This document shows positions 40,143 through 49,216 of a stretch of DNA of 64,000 nt, piece after piece. Both the position numbers and the translations under genes were made by a program. This stretch comes from CALMEC01 sp963777565 (GTDB lineage Bacteria > Actinomycetota > Thermoleophilia > Miltoncostaeales > Miltoncostaeaceae), in assembly GCA_963777565.1 (NCBI GenBank), contig CAVZQZ010000009.1:620001-684000 (forward strand), in the 5' to 3' direction. A model generated the notes under the pieces. The model worked only from the letters and a program-made list of their open reading frames with translations. It was not told the DNA's origin and searched no databases. Positions within the stretch are counted from its first letter, which is position 1; every line of letters begins with the position of its first letter.

Positions 40143-42018
40143 GCGCGGCGAAGTCGGCGACGCTCATCGACCCGGCATCCTCTCCGTGACGGGCGCGCAC
40201 CGACACCAGCCCGGCGTCCGCTTCCCGATCGCCGATCACGAGGAGATACGGGATCTTCGCGAGCTCGCCGTCGCGGATGCGCTTGCCGACTGACTCGGCC
40301 CGCGCATCGATCTCCACGCGCACTCCAGCCGCGGCGAGCTCGCCGCGGGCGGCCTCGGCGGCGTCCGCGTGGCGATCGGAGATCGGGAGCACCCGCGCCT
40401 GGACGGGCGCGAGCCACACCGGGAAGTCGCCGCCGGTGTTCTCGATCAGGATCCCGAGGAATCGCTCGATGGACCCGCTGATCGCCCGGTGCAGGATGAC
40501 CGGCCGCTCCTCGGCGTCCTCCGGCGACGTGTACGACAGGTCGAACTGCTCCGGCATGTAGAAGTCGAGCTGGCAGGTGCCGAGCTGCCACGACCGGCCC
40601 ATCACGTCGGTGACGTGGAAGTCGATCTTGGGGCCGTAGAAGGCGCCATCGCCCTCCTTCAACTCGTACTCGCGCCCCTCGAGCGCGCTCCGCAGGGCCG
40701 CTTCTCCCGCGTCCCACATCGCCGCGGTCCCGGCCGCCTTCTCGGGGCGGGTCGCGAGCTTGAGCCGCACGTCCGTGAACCCGAACCGCCCGTAGAAGCG
40801 GTCGGTGAGGTCGAGGATCGCCCGCACCTCATCCTGCAGCTGGTCGGGGCGGCAGAACACGTGGGCGTCATCCTGGGTGAAGGCGCGCACCCGGAACAGC
40901 CCGTGCAGCACGCCGGACAGCTCATGCCGGTGGACGTGGCCGAACTCGGCGAGGCGCAGCGGGAGGTCGCGGTAGCTGCGCCGGCGGCTCCTGAACGCGA
41001 GACAGGCGCCGGGGCAGTTCATCGGCTTCACGGCGAACCCCTGGCCGTCGACCTCCGTGAAGTACATGTTCTCCTTGTAGTGGTCCCAGTGGCCGCTCTT
41101 GTGCCACAGGTCCTCGGAGAGGATCGTCGGAGTGCGGATCTCGTCATACCCCATCCGGTCGAGCTCCTCCCGGATGGCCTTCTGGATCTGGTTGACGATC
41201 ACCATGCCCTTGGGCAGGAAGAAGGGGAACCCCGGGCCGTGGTCGTCGAAGTGGAACAAGTCGAGGTCGCGGCCGACGCGGCGGTGGTCGCGCTTGCGGG
41301 CCTCCTCGAGTCGCTCGAGGTACGCGTCGAGCTCGGCGCGGGTCGGGAAGGCGGTCGCGTAGACGCGGGTGAGCATCGGGTTCTTCTCGCTGCCCCGCCA
41401 GTACGCCCCGGCGACGGACAGGACCTTGACCGGCCCGATCCGCCCGGTGTCGCCCAGGTGCGGCCCGCGACAGAGGTCCACGAACTCGCGCTGGCGGTAG
41501 ATCGACACCTCGGTCTCGCCCTGCCGTTCGAGCTCGTCGACCTGATCGACCTTGTACGGCTGCCCGCGCTCGGCGAAGAACGCCCGCGCGTCGGCCATCG
41601 ACATGACCGTCCGCTGGAACGGCGCCTTCGACTTCACGATGCGGTTGATCTCGGCTTCGATGGCCGGGAAGTCGGCCTCCGTCAGCGGCCGCGGCAGGTC
41701 GAAGTCGTAGTAGAAGCCGTCCTCGATCGGCGGGCCGAAGCCGAACTTCGCCTCCGGGATGACCGTCGTGACTGCCTCGGCCAGGACATGGGCGGCGGAG
41801 TGGCGCATGACGTCGAGGTAGTCGTGCCCGCTCTTCGACGTGACGATCTCGATGGCGTCGCCGTCGGCCAGCGAGCGCGCGAGGTCCTTGATCTCTCCCG
41901 CGACCTTCACGGCGACGGCGGCCTTGGCCAGGCCGGGGCCGATCGCCGCGGCGGCGTCGTGGCCGGTCGCCCCCTCGGGCAGGTCGAGGCGGCTCCCGTC
42001 GGGCAGGAGGACGTTCAT
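40120..42018 (-). CDS. thrS: Threonyl-tRNA synthetase
   Basis: 632 residues from ATG at 42018. Domains: an N-terminal TGS domain (MNVLLPDGSRLDLPEGATGH), the editing/SAD domain with HSAAHVLAEA (HxxxH), the class II catalytic core (GPGFPFFLPKGMVI, MNCPGACLAFR with the zinc Cys, FRVRAFTQDDAHVFC, HRAISGSIERFLGILIE) and the C-terminal anticodon-binding domain (WLAPVQARVLPIS). It charges tRNA-Thr. Length and motifs are normal. The two downstream genes overlap in series. Confidence 0.97.
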   Translation of the reverse strand: MNVLLPDGSRLDLPEGATGHDAAAAIGPGLAKAAVAVKVAGEIKDLARSLADGDAIEIVTSKSGHDYLDVMRHSAAHVLAEAVTTVIPEAKFGFGPPIEDGFYYDFDLPRPLTEADFPAIEAEINRIVKSKAPFQRTVMSMADARAFFAERGQPYKVDQVDELERQGETEVSIYRQREFVDLCRGPHLGDTGRIGPVKVLSVAGAYWRGSEKNPMLTRVYATAFPTRAELDAYLERLEEARKRDHRRVGRDLDLFHFDDHGPGFPFFLPKGMVIVNQIQKAIREELDRMGYDEIRTPTILSEDLWHKSGHWDHYKENMYFTEVDGQGFAVKPMNCPGACLAFRSRRRSYRDLPLRLAEFGHVHRHELSGVLHGLFRVRAFTQDDAHVFCRPDQLQDEVRAILDLTDRFYGRFGFTDVRLKLATRPEKAAGTAAMWDAGEAALRSALEGREYELKEGDGAFYGPKIDFHVTDVMGRSWQLGTCQLDFYMPEQFDLSYTSPEDAEERPVILHRAISGSIERFLGILIENTGGDFPVWLAPVQARVLPISDRHADAAEAARGELAAAGVRVEIDARAESVGKRIRDGELAKIPYLLVIGDREADAGLVSVRARHGEDAGSMSVADFAARVAAESA

Positions 42019-42059
42019 GGCGCGAGAGGGTAGCAGCGACGCATGCGAGGATCGGGCGC

Positions 42060-42842
42060 GTGACCGACGTCGAACGACCGCTCCGCACCGGTGGGCGCTT
42101 CTCGGTGAGCGCGGTGGACGGCCCGCCGGGGCGGGTGATCAAGCGCGGGCCGGCGGGTCCGCTCGCCCGCGAGGCGCGGGCCCTCCGTCTCGTCGCGGGC
42201 CTCGGCGTCGCGCCGCGGCTCGTGGCAAGCGAGCCGGGGGCGATCGCGACCATCCTGGTCGACGGCGCCGAGCGCCCGTTGGATCGGCTCCGGCCAGCCG
42301 ACGCCAGCGCGCTCGGACGGACCCTCCGAGCGGTTCACGAGTCGCGAAGGACCGCCACCGGATGGCTTCCCGGCTGGCGATCCCGCGCCCGCAGCCTCGA
42401 TGCCTACCGTCGCTGGCGCGCCGGCGACGCCCGTGCCGCGGCCGGCGGGTTTGCGGCACTCGCGGACCGGGTCGCGGATGGGCTCCCCCCGCTCCCCGGC
42501 GGTGCCGACGCGCGGCCGTTCCGCCTGCTGCACGGTGATCTCGTCTCCTCGAACGTGCTCTGGACGCCGGAGCCACGACTGGTGGACTGGGAGTTCTGGC
42601 GGATGGGCGACCCCGCCGAGGATCTCGCGTACCTCGCCGAGGTGAACGCGATGCCCGAGCCCGTCTTCGCGCGAATCCTCGATGCATACGGGAACCCTAT
42701 GGTGGCGAGCCGGGTCGCCGGTTGGCGCGCGCTCTGTGCCCTCGACGCGGGCCTCTGGTACGCCAACGCCGGGGTGGGCTTGGCGGCGCGGCGGCTGCTG
42801 AGACGTGCCGGGAAACTCAGCGGCACGCCGCCGGAGCGTTGA
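42060..42842 (+). CDS. Aminoglycoside/choline phosphotransferase-family kinase
   Basis: 260 residues from GTG at 42060. It is an APH-like kinase: VIKRGP (Lys), RLLHGDLVSSNVLW (Brenner motif with catalytic Asp and Asn), and RLVDWEFWRMGDPAEDLAYL (metal Asp). Substrate may be choline, thiamine, homoserine or a small drug; the sequence does not decide. It is divergent from thrS, with 41 bases between starts, and ends 12 bases before the convergent ATPase-cyclase stop. Confidence 0.82.
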   Translation: MTDVERPLRTGGRFSVSAVDGPPGRVIKRGPAGPLAREARALRLVAGLGVAPRLVASEPGAIATILVDGAERPLDRLRPADASALGRTLRAVHESRRTATGWLPGWRSRARSLDAYRRWRAGDARAAAGGFAALADRVADGLPPLPGGADARPFRLLHGDLVSSNVLWTPEPRLVDWEFWRMGDPAEDLAYLAEVNAMPEPVFARILDAYGNPMVASRVAGWRALCALDAGLWYANAGVGLAARRLLRRAGKLSGTPPER

Positions 42843-42854
42843 CTGCGGCTCGCC

Positions 42855-45074
42855 TTACCGGTCCGGGTGGTCGGACGCGGCGACGATCGCGTAGAGGCAC
42901 TGAGGGTCCTCGACGCCCTTGAGGGCATGCGGGCCGCGGCTCTCGAATGTCACGTTCGCCGAGGTGCGGGCCAGGCTGCGGACCGTCTCGGACACCAGGA
43001 CCTCACCCGGTGACGCCAGGGCCGCGACGCGGGCCGCGATGTTGACCGCCCCCCCGAACACGTTGTTGTCCTCGCGAATCACGTCGCCGGCGTGAAGGCC
43101 CAGGTGGAGCCCGAATGCGGTCGAGTCCGCCGCGGCGTTGACCCTGACGCCGCAGTCGATCGCCTGCCGCGCCGACGTGAACACCGCCATCAGGCCGTCG
43201 CCGAGCAGCTTGCCCTCGACCGGCACCCCACCCGTCTCGGCGATGATCACCCGCACCGAGCCGTCGAGCCTCCGGGCGAGGGAGCGGAAGGCCTCGTCAC
43301 CGAGCCGCTCTGTGAGGCCGGTCGAGTCGGCGATGTCCGCGAACATGATGGTCACCGTGCCCTCGGGCAGCCCACCGTTGGGCTCACCGTCCTCCTCCTC
43401 TTCGGCGCCGATCTCCACCCCCACGAGGCGTCTCAGCCAGCCGTCGATGAACGACTCGCCGAAGTCCAGCATGGCGGTGTGGAGGGTCGCGCCGCCGACG
43501 ACGACGTCGGCCTCGGGCAGCGGGACAAACCCGAGCGGAATCACGGCGGGCGCGTAGACGTCGAGGTTCCTCACCGTGGTGTAGAGCCGGCGCAGATCAA
43601 GACGCAGCTCCATGTAGGTGCGCTTCACGTCGAGCCAGCACGCCGCCTGGGCCGGGGAGGGCAGCTCACCAGTGCCGCGCGCAAGCCACCTGCGCAGGAA
43701 GAGCACGCGCTCACCCTCGGTCACCGGCTCGCGACGCAGGTGGTCGAGCCAGGCTCCGGTCACCGGATCCGCTTCGGCCAGTGGGGCGGCGGCGTCCTCC
43801 GGCTGGAAGAGGAGGTAGAAGCCGATGATCGTCCCTGCGCCGTCCCTGGCGACATGGAACGCGCCTGGCAGCCCGTCCCACCAGGCCCGAAGCAATTTGG
43901 CTTCCTCGGGGGCGGTTTCGGCGACGATGCCGAAGATCGCCCCCGCGTCGCTCGCGGTGGCGGGCTCGACCCTCACCTCGCTCGACCCGGCCGGGAAGAA
44001 CGCCTCCCGGACAAAGGGGCTCTGGATGAGGAAGAGCAGGTCGGCGGTGCGCTGCCACAGGTCGAGCGTCGCCGTCGTGTGGGATGCGCAGTTCAGGTAC
44101 CGCCATGCGCGCAGCAGGTAGCGGCGGTGGCGCTCCGGATCGCGCCGGGCGAGATCCTGCGCGATGGTATCCCTGACCACGTCGTGGAACGCGAGACCCT
44201 CGCCGGTCATCTCGACGAAGGGGAGCTCGCGGATGTCGTCGAACCGCTCGGCCCCGGTCGGCGCGCCAAGGAGAGCGGCCAGGGCCGGCTCGGTCACGCG
44301 GCGCACCGTCGATGCCGCCTCGACGGCCTCCGCTGTCAGCGGCGGCAGCCCGGCGAGAAACGCGGCGGTGAGCTGCGGCAGGATCTTGGGCGGCGGACCG
44401 GGCGTGATGTCGAGGTCGGGCTGGGTCCTGAGCGCCGCCGCCGCGAGCTCGAGCGCCAGCGGATGTCCTCGCGCGAACCGATTCACGCGGGCGGCCTGTT
44501 CCTCGCCGAGCCCTCGGTGCTTCAGCAGGCGCAGCGCGTCGTCGGGGTCGAGGCTCCGGAGCTGGACCTCCCGGAAGAGGCCCTCCCAGCCCGGAGTGGT
44601 GAGCCACGCCGCGCTGGGGGCGTTGCGGCCCGCCATGAGCGTCATCACGGTCTCCGGGAGGATCGGCAGGAACGTCTGGCGCAGCCAGGCGTCCATGAGG
44701 CCGAAGGTCTCGTAGGTGTCAAGCGCGAGCACCGTCCTCGGGCCGCGGTCCCCGAGCATTCGGGCGACGCCGTCCAGGTCCGGCTCGCGTTCGTCCACAT
44801 CGAGCGCCGTGGCGACCGCTCGCAAGAAGCCACGCGGGGTGGGCTCGATCTGGCCGCAGTCGAGCAGGAGGACGTTGGCGGGCGGGCTCACCGCGCCGAG
44901 CGTCGCCTGGACGAGGCGGGACTTGCCGATCCCCCCGGGGCCGTGGACGTAGGCTGCGACGAAGGCGGGCTCGTTGGCCAGGATGCCGTCCCGGAGCATC
45001 TCGACCTCGGCCCGCCGCCCCACGAACGATCGCTCTGCCGCTTGGCTGATGCGCTCCGCGATGGTTCGCGCCAT
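42855..45074 (-). CDS. AAA/NB-ARC-type ATPase with C-terminal class III nucleotide cyclase
   Basis: 739 residues from ATG at 45074, with GGAGG 4 bases upstream. Residues about 10-300 are a STAND-type ATPase: FVGRRAEVEML, Walker A GPGGIGKSRLV, VLALDTYETFG (Walker B). The middle (about 365-450) contains a GNAT-like stretch (VEPATASDAGAIFGIV ... GFYLLFQPED). Residues about 560-730 are an adenylate/guanylate cyclase domain: TIMFADIADSTGLTERLG (metal Asp), LLGDGLMAVF (second Asp), and NIAARVAALASPGEVLVS. It probably makes cAMP in response to a signal sensed through ATP binding. It is divergent from a truncated cyclase-like gene. Confidence 0.85.
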   Translation of the reverse strand: MARTIAERISQAAERSFVGRRAEVEMLRDGILANEPAFVAAYVHGPGGIGKSRLVQATLGAVSPPANVLLLDCGQIEPTPRGFLRAVATALDVDEREPDLDGVARMLGDRGPRTVLALDTYETFGLMDAWLRQTFLPILPETVMTLMAGRNAPSAAWLTTPGWEGLFREVQLRSLDPDDALRLLKHRGLGEEQAARVNRFARGHPLALELAAAALRTQPDLDITPGPPPKILPQLTAAFLAGLPPLTAEAVEAASTVRRVTEPALAALLGAPTGAERFDDIRELPFVEMTGEGLAFHDVVRDTIAQDLARRDPERHRRYLLRAWRYLNCASHTTATLDLWQRTADLLFLIQSPFVREAFFPAGSSEVRVEPATASDAGAIFGIVAETAPEEAKLLRAWWDGLPGAFHVARDGAGTIIGFYLLFQPEDAAAPLAEADPVTGAWLDHLRREPVTEGERVLFLRRWLARGTGELPSPAQAACWLDVKRTYMELRLDLRRLYTTVRNLDVYAPAVIPLGFVPLPEADVVVGGATLHTAMLDFGESFIDGWLRRLVGVEIGAEEEEDGEPNGGLPEGTVTIMFADIADSTGLTERLGDEAFRSLARRLDGSVRVIIAETGGVPVEGKLLGDGLMAVFTSARQAIDCGVRVNAAADSTAFGLHLGLHAGDVIREDNNVFGGAVNIAARVAALASPGEVLVSETVRSLARTSANVTFESRGPHALKGVEDPQCLYAIVAASDHPDR

Positions 45075-45148
45075 GATGCCTCCGTGGACGACGATGAGAT
45101 CGCCGTCCACGAGAGCCTACTCCTCCCGGGGTGGCGTAGGGTAGCGCC

Positions 45149-45409
45149 ATGGCTGAGCGGTGCCCATCGTGCGCCGGCGAGGTCGGCGCAGCCCAGCGGT
45201 TCTGCCAGGAGTGCGGGACCCGGCTGACCGCCCGGGACGCGGGCGAGCACAAGGTGGTCACCGCGGTCTTCGGCGACATCGTCGAGTCGATCAGCCTGGC
45301 GGAGCAGATCGGCGCGGAGGGCGCCGTCCGGTCGATAGCGGCTCCGGCCTACCTCGAGCGTGCACGCGAGCGCGTGTCGACGCTGTCGACCCCCGCTGGC
45401 CGCCGATGA
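45149..45409 (+). CDS. Zinc-ribbon protein with truncated cyclase start
   Basis: 86 residues from ATG at 45149. MAERCPSCAGEVGAAQRFCQECG is the double CxxC zinc ribbon found at the start of many adenylate cyclases. KVVTAVFGDIVESISLAEQIG then begins a cyclase domain (D at the first metal position), but the domain stops after about 20 residues and the rest is unrelated. Its TGA overlaps the ATG of the CorA-like/SARP gene (ATGA). It looks like a remnant of a full cyclase kept as a short coupled gene. Confidence 0.6.
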   Translation: MAERCPSCAGEVGAAQRFCQECGTRLTARDAGEHKVVTAVFGDIVESISLAEQIGAEGAVRSIAAPAYLERARERVSTLSTPAGRR

Positions 45410-46998
45410 GCACGATCGAGCCGCCTGCCCGTGCCGTCTGGTTCGATCTGGCGTCGCGAACCGAGCGCGTGATCGAGCCCGGCGAGCCGGTCCCCGAGCC
45501 CGATGCGAGCGGCTTCCTCTGGCTCGATCTCGAGCTCCCCTCCCCGAACGCCGTCGCGGCGCTGGTCGAGGAGGGCATCCTGCCGGCGGGAGCCCTGGCA
45601 GAGGACACCGCGGCTGGAGACGTGGGCTGGACCGTCGAGCGCGATCACGTGCACCTGCGCCTGGCGGGTGCACGGATGCAGGACGAGTCGCTCAGGCTCG
45701 ACCGCCGCCGCGTGCTCGTCACCGAGCACGTCGTCGCCTCGCTGCACCGGGGGCTGCCGCGACATTTCGATGAGCTCCGGGCGCGGTACCACGACGATTT
45801 CGCCCGCTTCGCCCGCAGCCGCGGGTTCCTCGTCTTCCAGATCTGCAGCCAGCTCGTTGACGACCTTCAGGGCGCCGTGCGGGGGCTCGGCGACCGCATC
45901 GACCACCTCCGCGTGAGCACCGCGCGCACGGCGCGGCAACTCGAGGCCGACGCGGGATCGGAGCTGCTCAGCTCGGTGCTGCTCATGCGGCGGATCCTGG
46001 TGCGCACGAGGGACGTCCTGGCGGAGGTGTCCTCCCGCCGGACGACCTTCGTCCCGGAAACCACCCAGCCCTTCCTTCGGGACATGGCGAACCGACTCGA
46101 CGGGCTGCTCGCGGATCTGGCATTCAGCCGCGACGTGCTCTCGGAGGCGCTGCGCGCCGCGGACGTGTCCGGCGCGATACCACAATCCGCCGATGCTCCG
46201 TCCCCGGCCGTCTCCCGGCGTCCCGCCCCACCCACGCGGCCCCCGCTCCGCCTGCGGAGCCTCGGCGGATTCGATGTGATGCGGGGCGACGAGCCGATCC
46301 CCTACGCCGCCTTCGGCCGCGGGCCCGCGCGCGAGCTTCTCGCCGCGCTGCTGTGCGCGAGGCGCGCCGTCCCCGGGGAGGAGCTCATCAGCTGGCTCTG
46401 GCCCGAGCTCCAAGGCGAGCGGGCCACAAGAGCGCTTCGGGTGGCCGTCTCAGCACTCCGGCATGCGCTCGAGCCGGAACGGGCAACCGGCGGCCGCTCC
46501 GCGCTCATCGTCTCCCAATCCGGCTCCTACCGGGTGGTGCTCGGCGACGAAGACACGTGGGACGTCGACGAGCTGCTCACGGCCGCCAGTCGGGCCGCGA
46601 CGGCGATCGAGCCGAGCGAGCGACTCGACCTGCTCGCTCCGGCGCTCGAAGTCTATAGGGGGCCGCTCTACCCGGAGTGGCCCTACGCCGAGTGGAGCAC
46701 GGCCCTGCGCGAGCAGTGCGAGCAAGCCCACGTCGCTGTCCGCGCCGCCCTCGCCGATGCGCTCGTGCAAACGGGGCGTCCGAATGAGGCGCTCGCCCAC
46801 TTCGAGGTCCTTCTCGCTGCCGATCCCGAGCATGAGGGCTGGCACCGCGGGGTCATGCGCTGTCACTTCGAGGGCGGAGACCGCGCGCTGGCCTTGCGTC
46901 AGTTTCACACCTGCCGTTCCGTCCTGCGCCAGAGCCAGGGCGTCGAGCCGAGCCCCGAAACCCAGTCGCTCTACCTCGAGCTCCTGAAGCGGGCCTGA
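45406..46998 (+). CDS. CorA-like cytoplasmic domain fused to SARP/BTAD regulator
   Basis: 530 residues from ATG at 45406 in an ATGA overlap. Residues about 1-265 match the soluble funnel of CorA Mg2+ channels: FLWLDLELPSPNAV, VLVTEHVVASLH, FQICSQLVDDLQGAVRGLGDRIDHL, the long stalk (SSVLLMRRILVRTRDVLAEVSS) and RDMANRLDGLLADL. The two membrane helices and GMN motif that should follow are absent; a Pro-rich linker is there instead. From about 285 comes an OmpR-type winged helix (LRSLGGFDVMRGDEPI ... LLAALLCAR) and the BTAD tetratricopeptide-like domain (DVDELLTAASRAA to the end). It should be a cytoplasmic transcription factor, perhaps sensing divalent metal. Confidence 0.82.
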   Translation: MSTIEPPARAVWFDLASRTERVIEPGEPVPEPDASGFLWLDLELPSPNAVAALVEEGILPAGALAEDTAAGDVGWTVERDHVHLRLAGARMQDESLRLDRRRVLVTEHVVASLHRGLPRHFDELRARYHDDFARFARSRGFLVFQICSQLVDDLQGAVRGLGDRIDHLRVSTARTARQLEADAGSELLSSVLLMRRILVRTRDVLAEVSSRRTTFVPETTQPFLRDMANRLDGLLADLAFSRDVLSEALRAADVSGAIPQSADAPSPAVSRRPAPPTRPPLRLRSLGGFDVMRGDEPIPYAAFGRGPARELLAALLCARRAVPGEELISWLWPELQGERATRALRVAVSALRHALEPERATGGRSALIVSQSGSYRVVLGDEDTWDVDELLTAASRAATAIEPSERLDLLAPALEVYRGPLYPEWPYAEWSTALREQCEQAHVAVRAALADALVQTGRPNEALAHFEVLLAADPEHEGWHRGVMRCHFEGGDRALALRQFHTCRSVLRQSQGVEPSPETQSLYLELLKRA

Positions 46999-46999
46999 G

Positions 47000-48295
47000 T
47001 CAGCCTGTCGGTTCCAGGACCGCGTCCGCGGAGGCCTCGATGACGTCCAGCGCCAGCCCGAGCTCGTCGTCGGTGATCACCAGCGGCGGCAGGATGCGGA
47101 TGACATTGGCCTCGGGCCCCGAGCGGATGAGGAGGACGCCCTCGTCGAGCGCACGCCGCACGATTGCTTCGGCGAGGTCGGCACGTGGAGCTCCATCGGA
47201 TACGGCGCTCACCTCGATCCCGATCATGAGCCCCAGGCCGCGGACCCGCAGCTCGGGATGGCGCAGCGCCAGCTCGTGCAGCCGCGCGAGCGCCCGCGCG
47301 CCGAGCACCCGCGCGTGGGCAGGCAGCTCCTCCGCCTCCATCGCGTCGATTCCCGCGAGCGAGGCTGCACACGAGACCGGGTTTCCGCCGAACGTGGATC
47401 CGTGGTCGCCGGCGCGGATCGTGGACATGACCTCGGCCCGGGCCCCGATTGCGGAGAGCGGGAACCCTCCCGCGATGGCCTTCGCCATTGTGATCACGTC
47501 GGGCCGGACGCCGTACGTCTGAGCCGCGAACCAGTCTCCGGTCCGCCCGAACCCGGTCTGTATCTCGTCGAAGACGAGCAGCACCCCGTGCCGGTCGGCG
47601 CGCTCCCGGAGGCCGCGCAGGAACGGCTCCCCGGCCGGATGGCACCCGCCGTGCCCCTGGACGGGCTCGATCACGTAGCAGGCAGCTTCCTCCGGGGCGA
47701 GCTGGTGACGGTGGAGCTGATCGAGCTCGGCGAGCGCGTGGGCCGCGGCGGCCTCAGCGGATATCCCGAGCTCGTCGGGGCGCGGGAACGGAGTCACGTG
47801 CGCCCCGCCCGAGCCGAGCCCCAGCCTGAAAGCCGCCTTCGAGGTCGTGGCGGCGAGGGCGCCCTGCGTGCGCCCGTGGAAGCTCCCGCGAAAGCACACC
47901 ACGCCGGGGCGACCGGTCGCCGTTCGGGCGAGACGGAGCGCGGCTTCGTTCGCCTCGGAGCCTGTCGTCGCGAAGAGGAACCGGTCGATCCCGGGCGGTC
48001 CGATGCCGGCCAGCCGATCGGCAAGCTCGTACATCGGGGCGTGACCACAGACGCCGCCCAGATGGATCACCCGCTCCATCTGGTGGAGCACCGCCTCGAT
48101 GACGGCGGGGTGGCTGTGGCCGAGATTGCAGGTCGCAACCCCGGCGGCGAGGTCGAGGTACATCCGACCGTCCGTCGCTTCGATCCACGCACCCTTTCCC
48201 CGGACGGCGTCGATACCGGTCATCGACGGCTGCGCCGCCGAGAGCGCGCGCTCGTCCGACCTGGACGCGCCCGGACCAGAGCCGTCGACGGTCAA
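47000..48295 (-). CDS. Class III (omega) aminotransferase
   Basis: 431 residues from TTG at 48295, overlapping the TGA of the upstream gene. It is a GabT/ArgD-like fold-type I enzyme: ATCNLGHSHPAVIEAV, TGSEANEAALRLAR (cofactor phosphate), FDEIQTGFGRTG (Asp to the pyridine N), and VITMAKAIAGGFPLSAIG with the PLP lysine. It moves an omega-amino group to 2-oxoglutarate or pyruvate. Candidates are 4-aminobutyrate, beta-alanine or diamines; the sequence does not choose. It is the last gene of a short operon. Confidence 0.88.
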   Translation of the reverse strand: MTVDGSGPGASRSDERALSAAQPSMTGIDAVRGKGAWIEATDGRMYLDLAAGVATCNLGHSHPAVIEAVLHQMERVIHLGGVCGHAPMYELADRLAGIGPPGIDRFLFATTGSEANEAALRLARTATGRPGVVCFRGSFHGRTQGALAATTSKAAFRLGLGSGGAHVTPFPRPDELGISAEAAAAHALAELDQLHRHQLAPEEAACYVIEPVQGHGGCHPAGEPFLRGLRERADRHGVLLVFDEIQTGFGRTGDWFAAQTYGVRPDVITMAKAIAGGFPLSAIGARAEVMSTIRAGDHGSTFGGNPVSCAASLAGIDAMEAEELPAHARVLGARALARLHELALRHPELRVRGLGLMIGIEVSAVSDGAPRADLAEAIVRRALDEGVLLIRSGPEANVIRILPPLVITDDELGLALDVIEASADAVLEPTG

Positions 48296-48579
48296 TGGCT
48301 GTCGCAGAGGTGGACGAGCCGGTCGACGAGGGGGCGTAGGTGCGGGGTGAGGCTCGCCTCGCCCAGCACCACGCGGCGACGCTCCCCTCCCCGGCGGAAC
48401 GTCAGCTCATACGTAACGGAGTCGCTCGACCGGCCGCCGAGCGGCGCGGTGGGCCGCTCGGTGCCAAGCCACGCCCGTTGCTCGTCGGCGCTCAGCTCGA
48501 AGTTGTGAAACGTGCCGCGGAGCTCCGGTCGCCCCGGCACGGCGCTGCGGTGAAAGTCGATCGTGAGCGGCTCGTCCAT
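48292..48579 (-). CDS. Emfourin-like (protealysin inhibitor family) protein
   Basis: 95 residues from ATG at 48579, which has AGGAGG 8 bases upstream; the ATG at 48585 is too close to it. The pattern is that of emfourins: a short N-terminal strand (LTIDFHRS), a helix with DEQRAW, then DSVTYELTFRRGGERRRVVLGEAS and LTPHLRPLVDRLVHL. Emfourin binds and inhibits M4 proteases such as protealysin and is normally encoded next to them. No M4 protease is in the window. It overlaps the aminotransferase start. Confidence 0.55.
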   Translation of the reverse strand: MDEPLTIDFHRSAVPGRPELRGTFHNFELSADEQRAWLGTERPTAPLGGRSSDSVTYELTFRRGGERRRVVLGEASLTPHLRPLVDRLVHLCDSH

Positions 48580-48625
48580 CGGCATTGCCTCCTGGAGTGA
48601 TCCCGCGTGGTGGAGGACCTGCGCG

Positions 48626-49216
48626 CTAGACAGGTCCCGGCATGAGCGGCGAGCGCGGGTGGCAGGCCATCCCGCGCTCCTGGGCGAACGCCTCGAACAT
48701 CACGGCGGTGTCGGCGATCGGCACGCCTGTGAGGTGGTCCTGGCGCCCTTCGAAGTCGACGACGATCGCGGCGCACGCGTCGCGGTAGCCGGCGTCGTCA
48801 CGCAGGGCCAGCGCCTCGACCGCATCGGCCGCGCGGCCGAACGCCGCGTCGCCCGCGCGCATCGGCCGGGCCGCGTGCTCGGCCAGGGGATCGTCGCCGC
48901 CGATCAACGCGACGAGCGCGCGAACATACGACGCCGTGGGCGTCGGCTCCGCGCCCTCGACGGCCGTGCGGGCGTAGTCGGCGGCGTCAGATGCGTCACC
49001 GGCGATGACCGCCGCCTTGAGCATCCCCACGAGGCGTCCGTAACTGCCGGGCGGCGCGCACTCGAACGACGCGCGGTAGCGGCGCGACGCCGCCTCGAAC
49101 ATCGGACGGGCCGACGCGGCGTCCCCGGCCATGAGCGCCCGTTGCGCGCCCGCCTCGGCATCGAGCGCCTCGAGCAGGAGGTCGAGATGTGGCCCCGGCG
49201 GCAGGCGCGTCGTCAT
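48626..49216 (-). CDS. Hypothetical helical-repeat protein
   Basis: 196 residues from ATG at 49216, overlapping the TGA of the gene above (ATGA). The sequence is alpha-helical with TPR-like pairs (LMAGDAASARPMFEAASRRYRASFE, LKAAVIAGDASDAADYARTAV, ALVALIGGDDPLAEH). No family is recognised. It could be a protein-interaction partner of the small membrane protein encoded first. Confidence 0.65.
   Translation of the reverse strand: MTTRLPPGPHLDLLLEALDAEAGAQRALMAGDAASARPMFEAASRRYRASFECAPPGSYGRLVGMLKAAVIAGDASDAADYARTAVEGAEPTPTASYVRALVALIGGDDPLAEHAARPMRAGDAAFGRAADAVEALALRDDAGYRDACAAIVVDFEGRQDHLTGVPIADTAVMFEAFAQERGMACHPRSPLMPGPV

Noticed and set aside
43092..45227. A 711-codon forward ORF opposite the ATPase-cyclase gene
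   Set aside because: Antisense shadow: the reverse strand has clear Walker and cyclase motifs, while this frame is low in hydrophobic order and rich in Arg, Gly and Asp.
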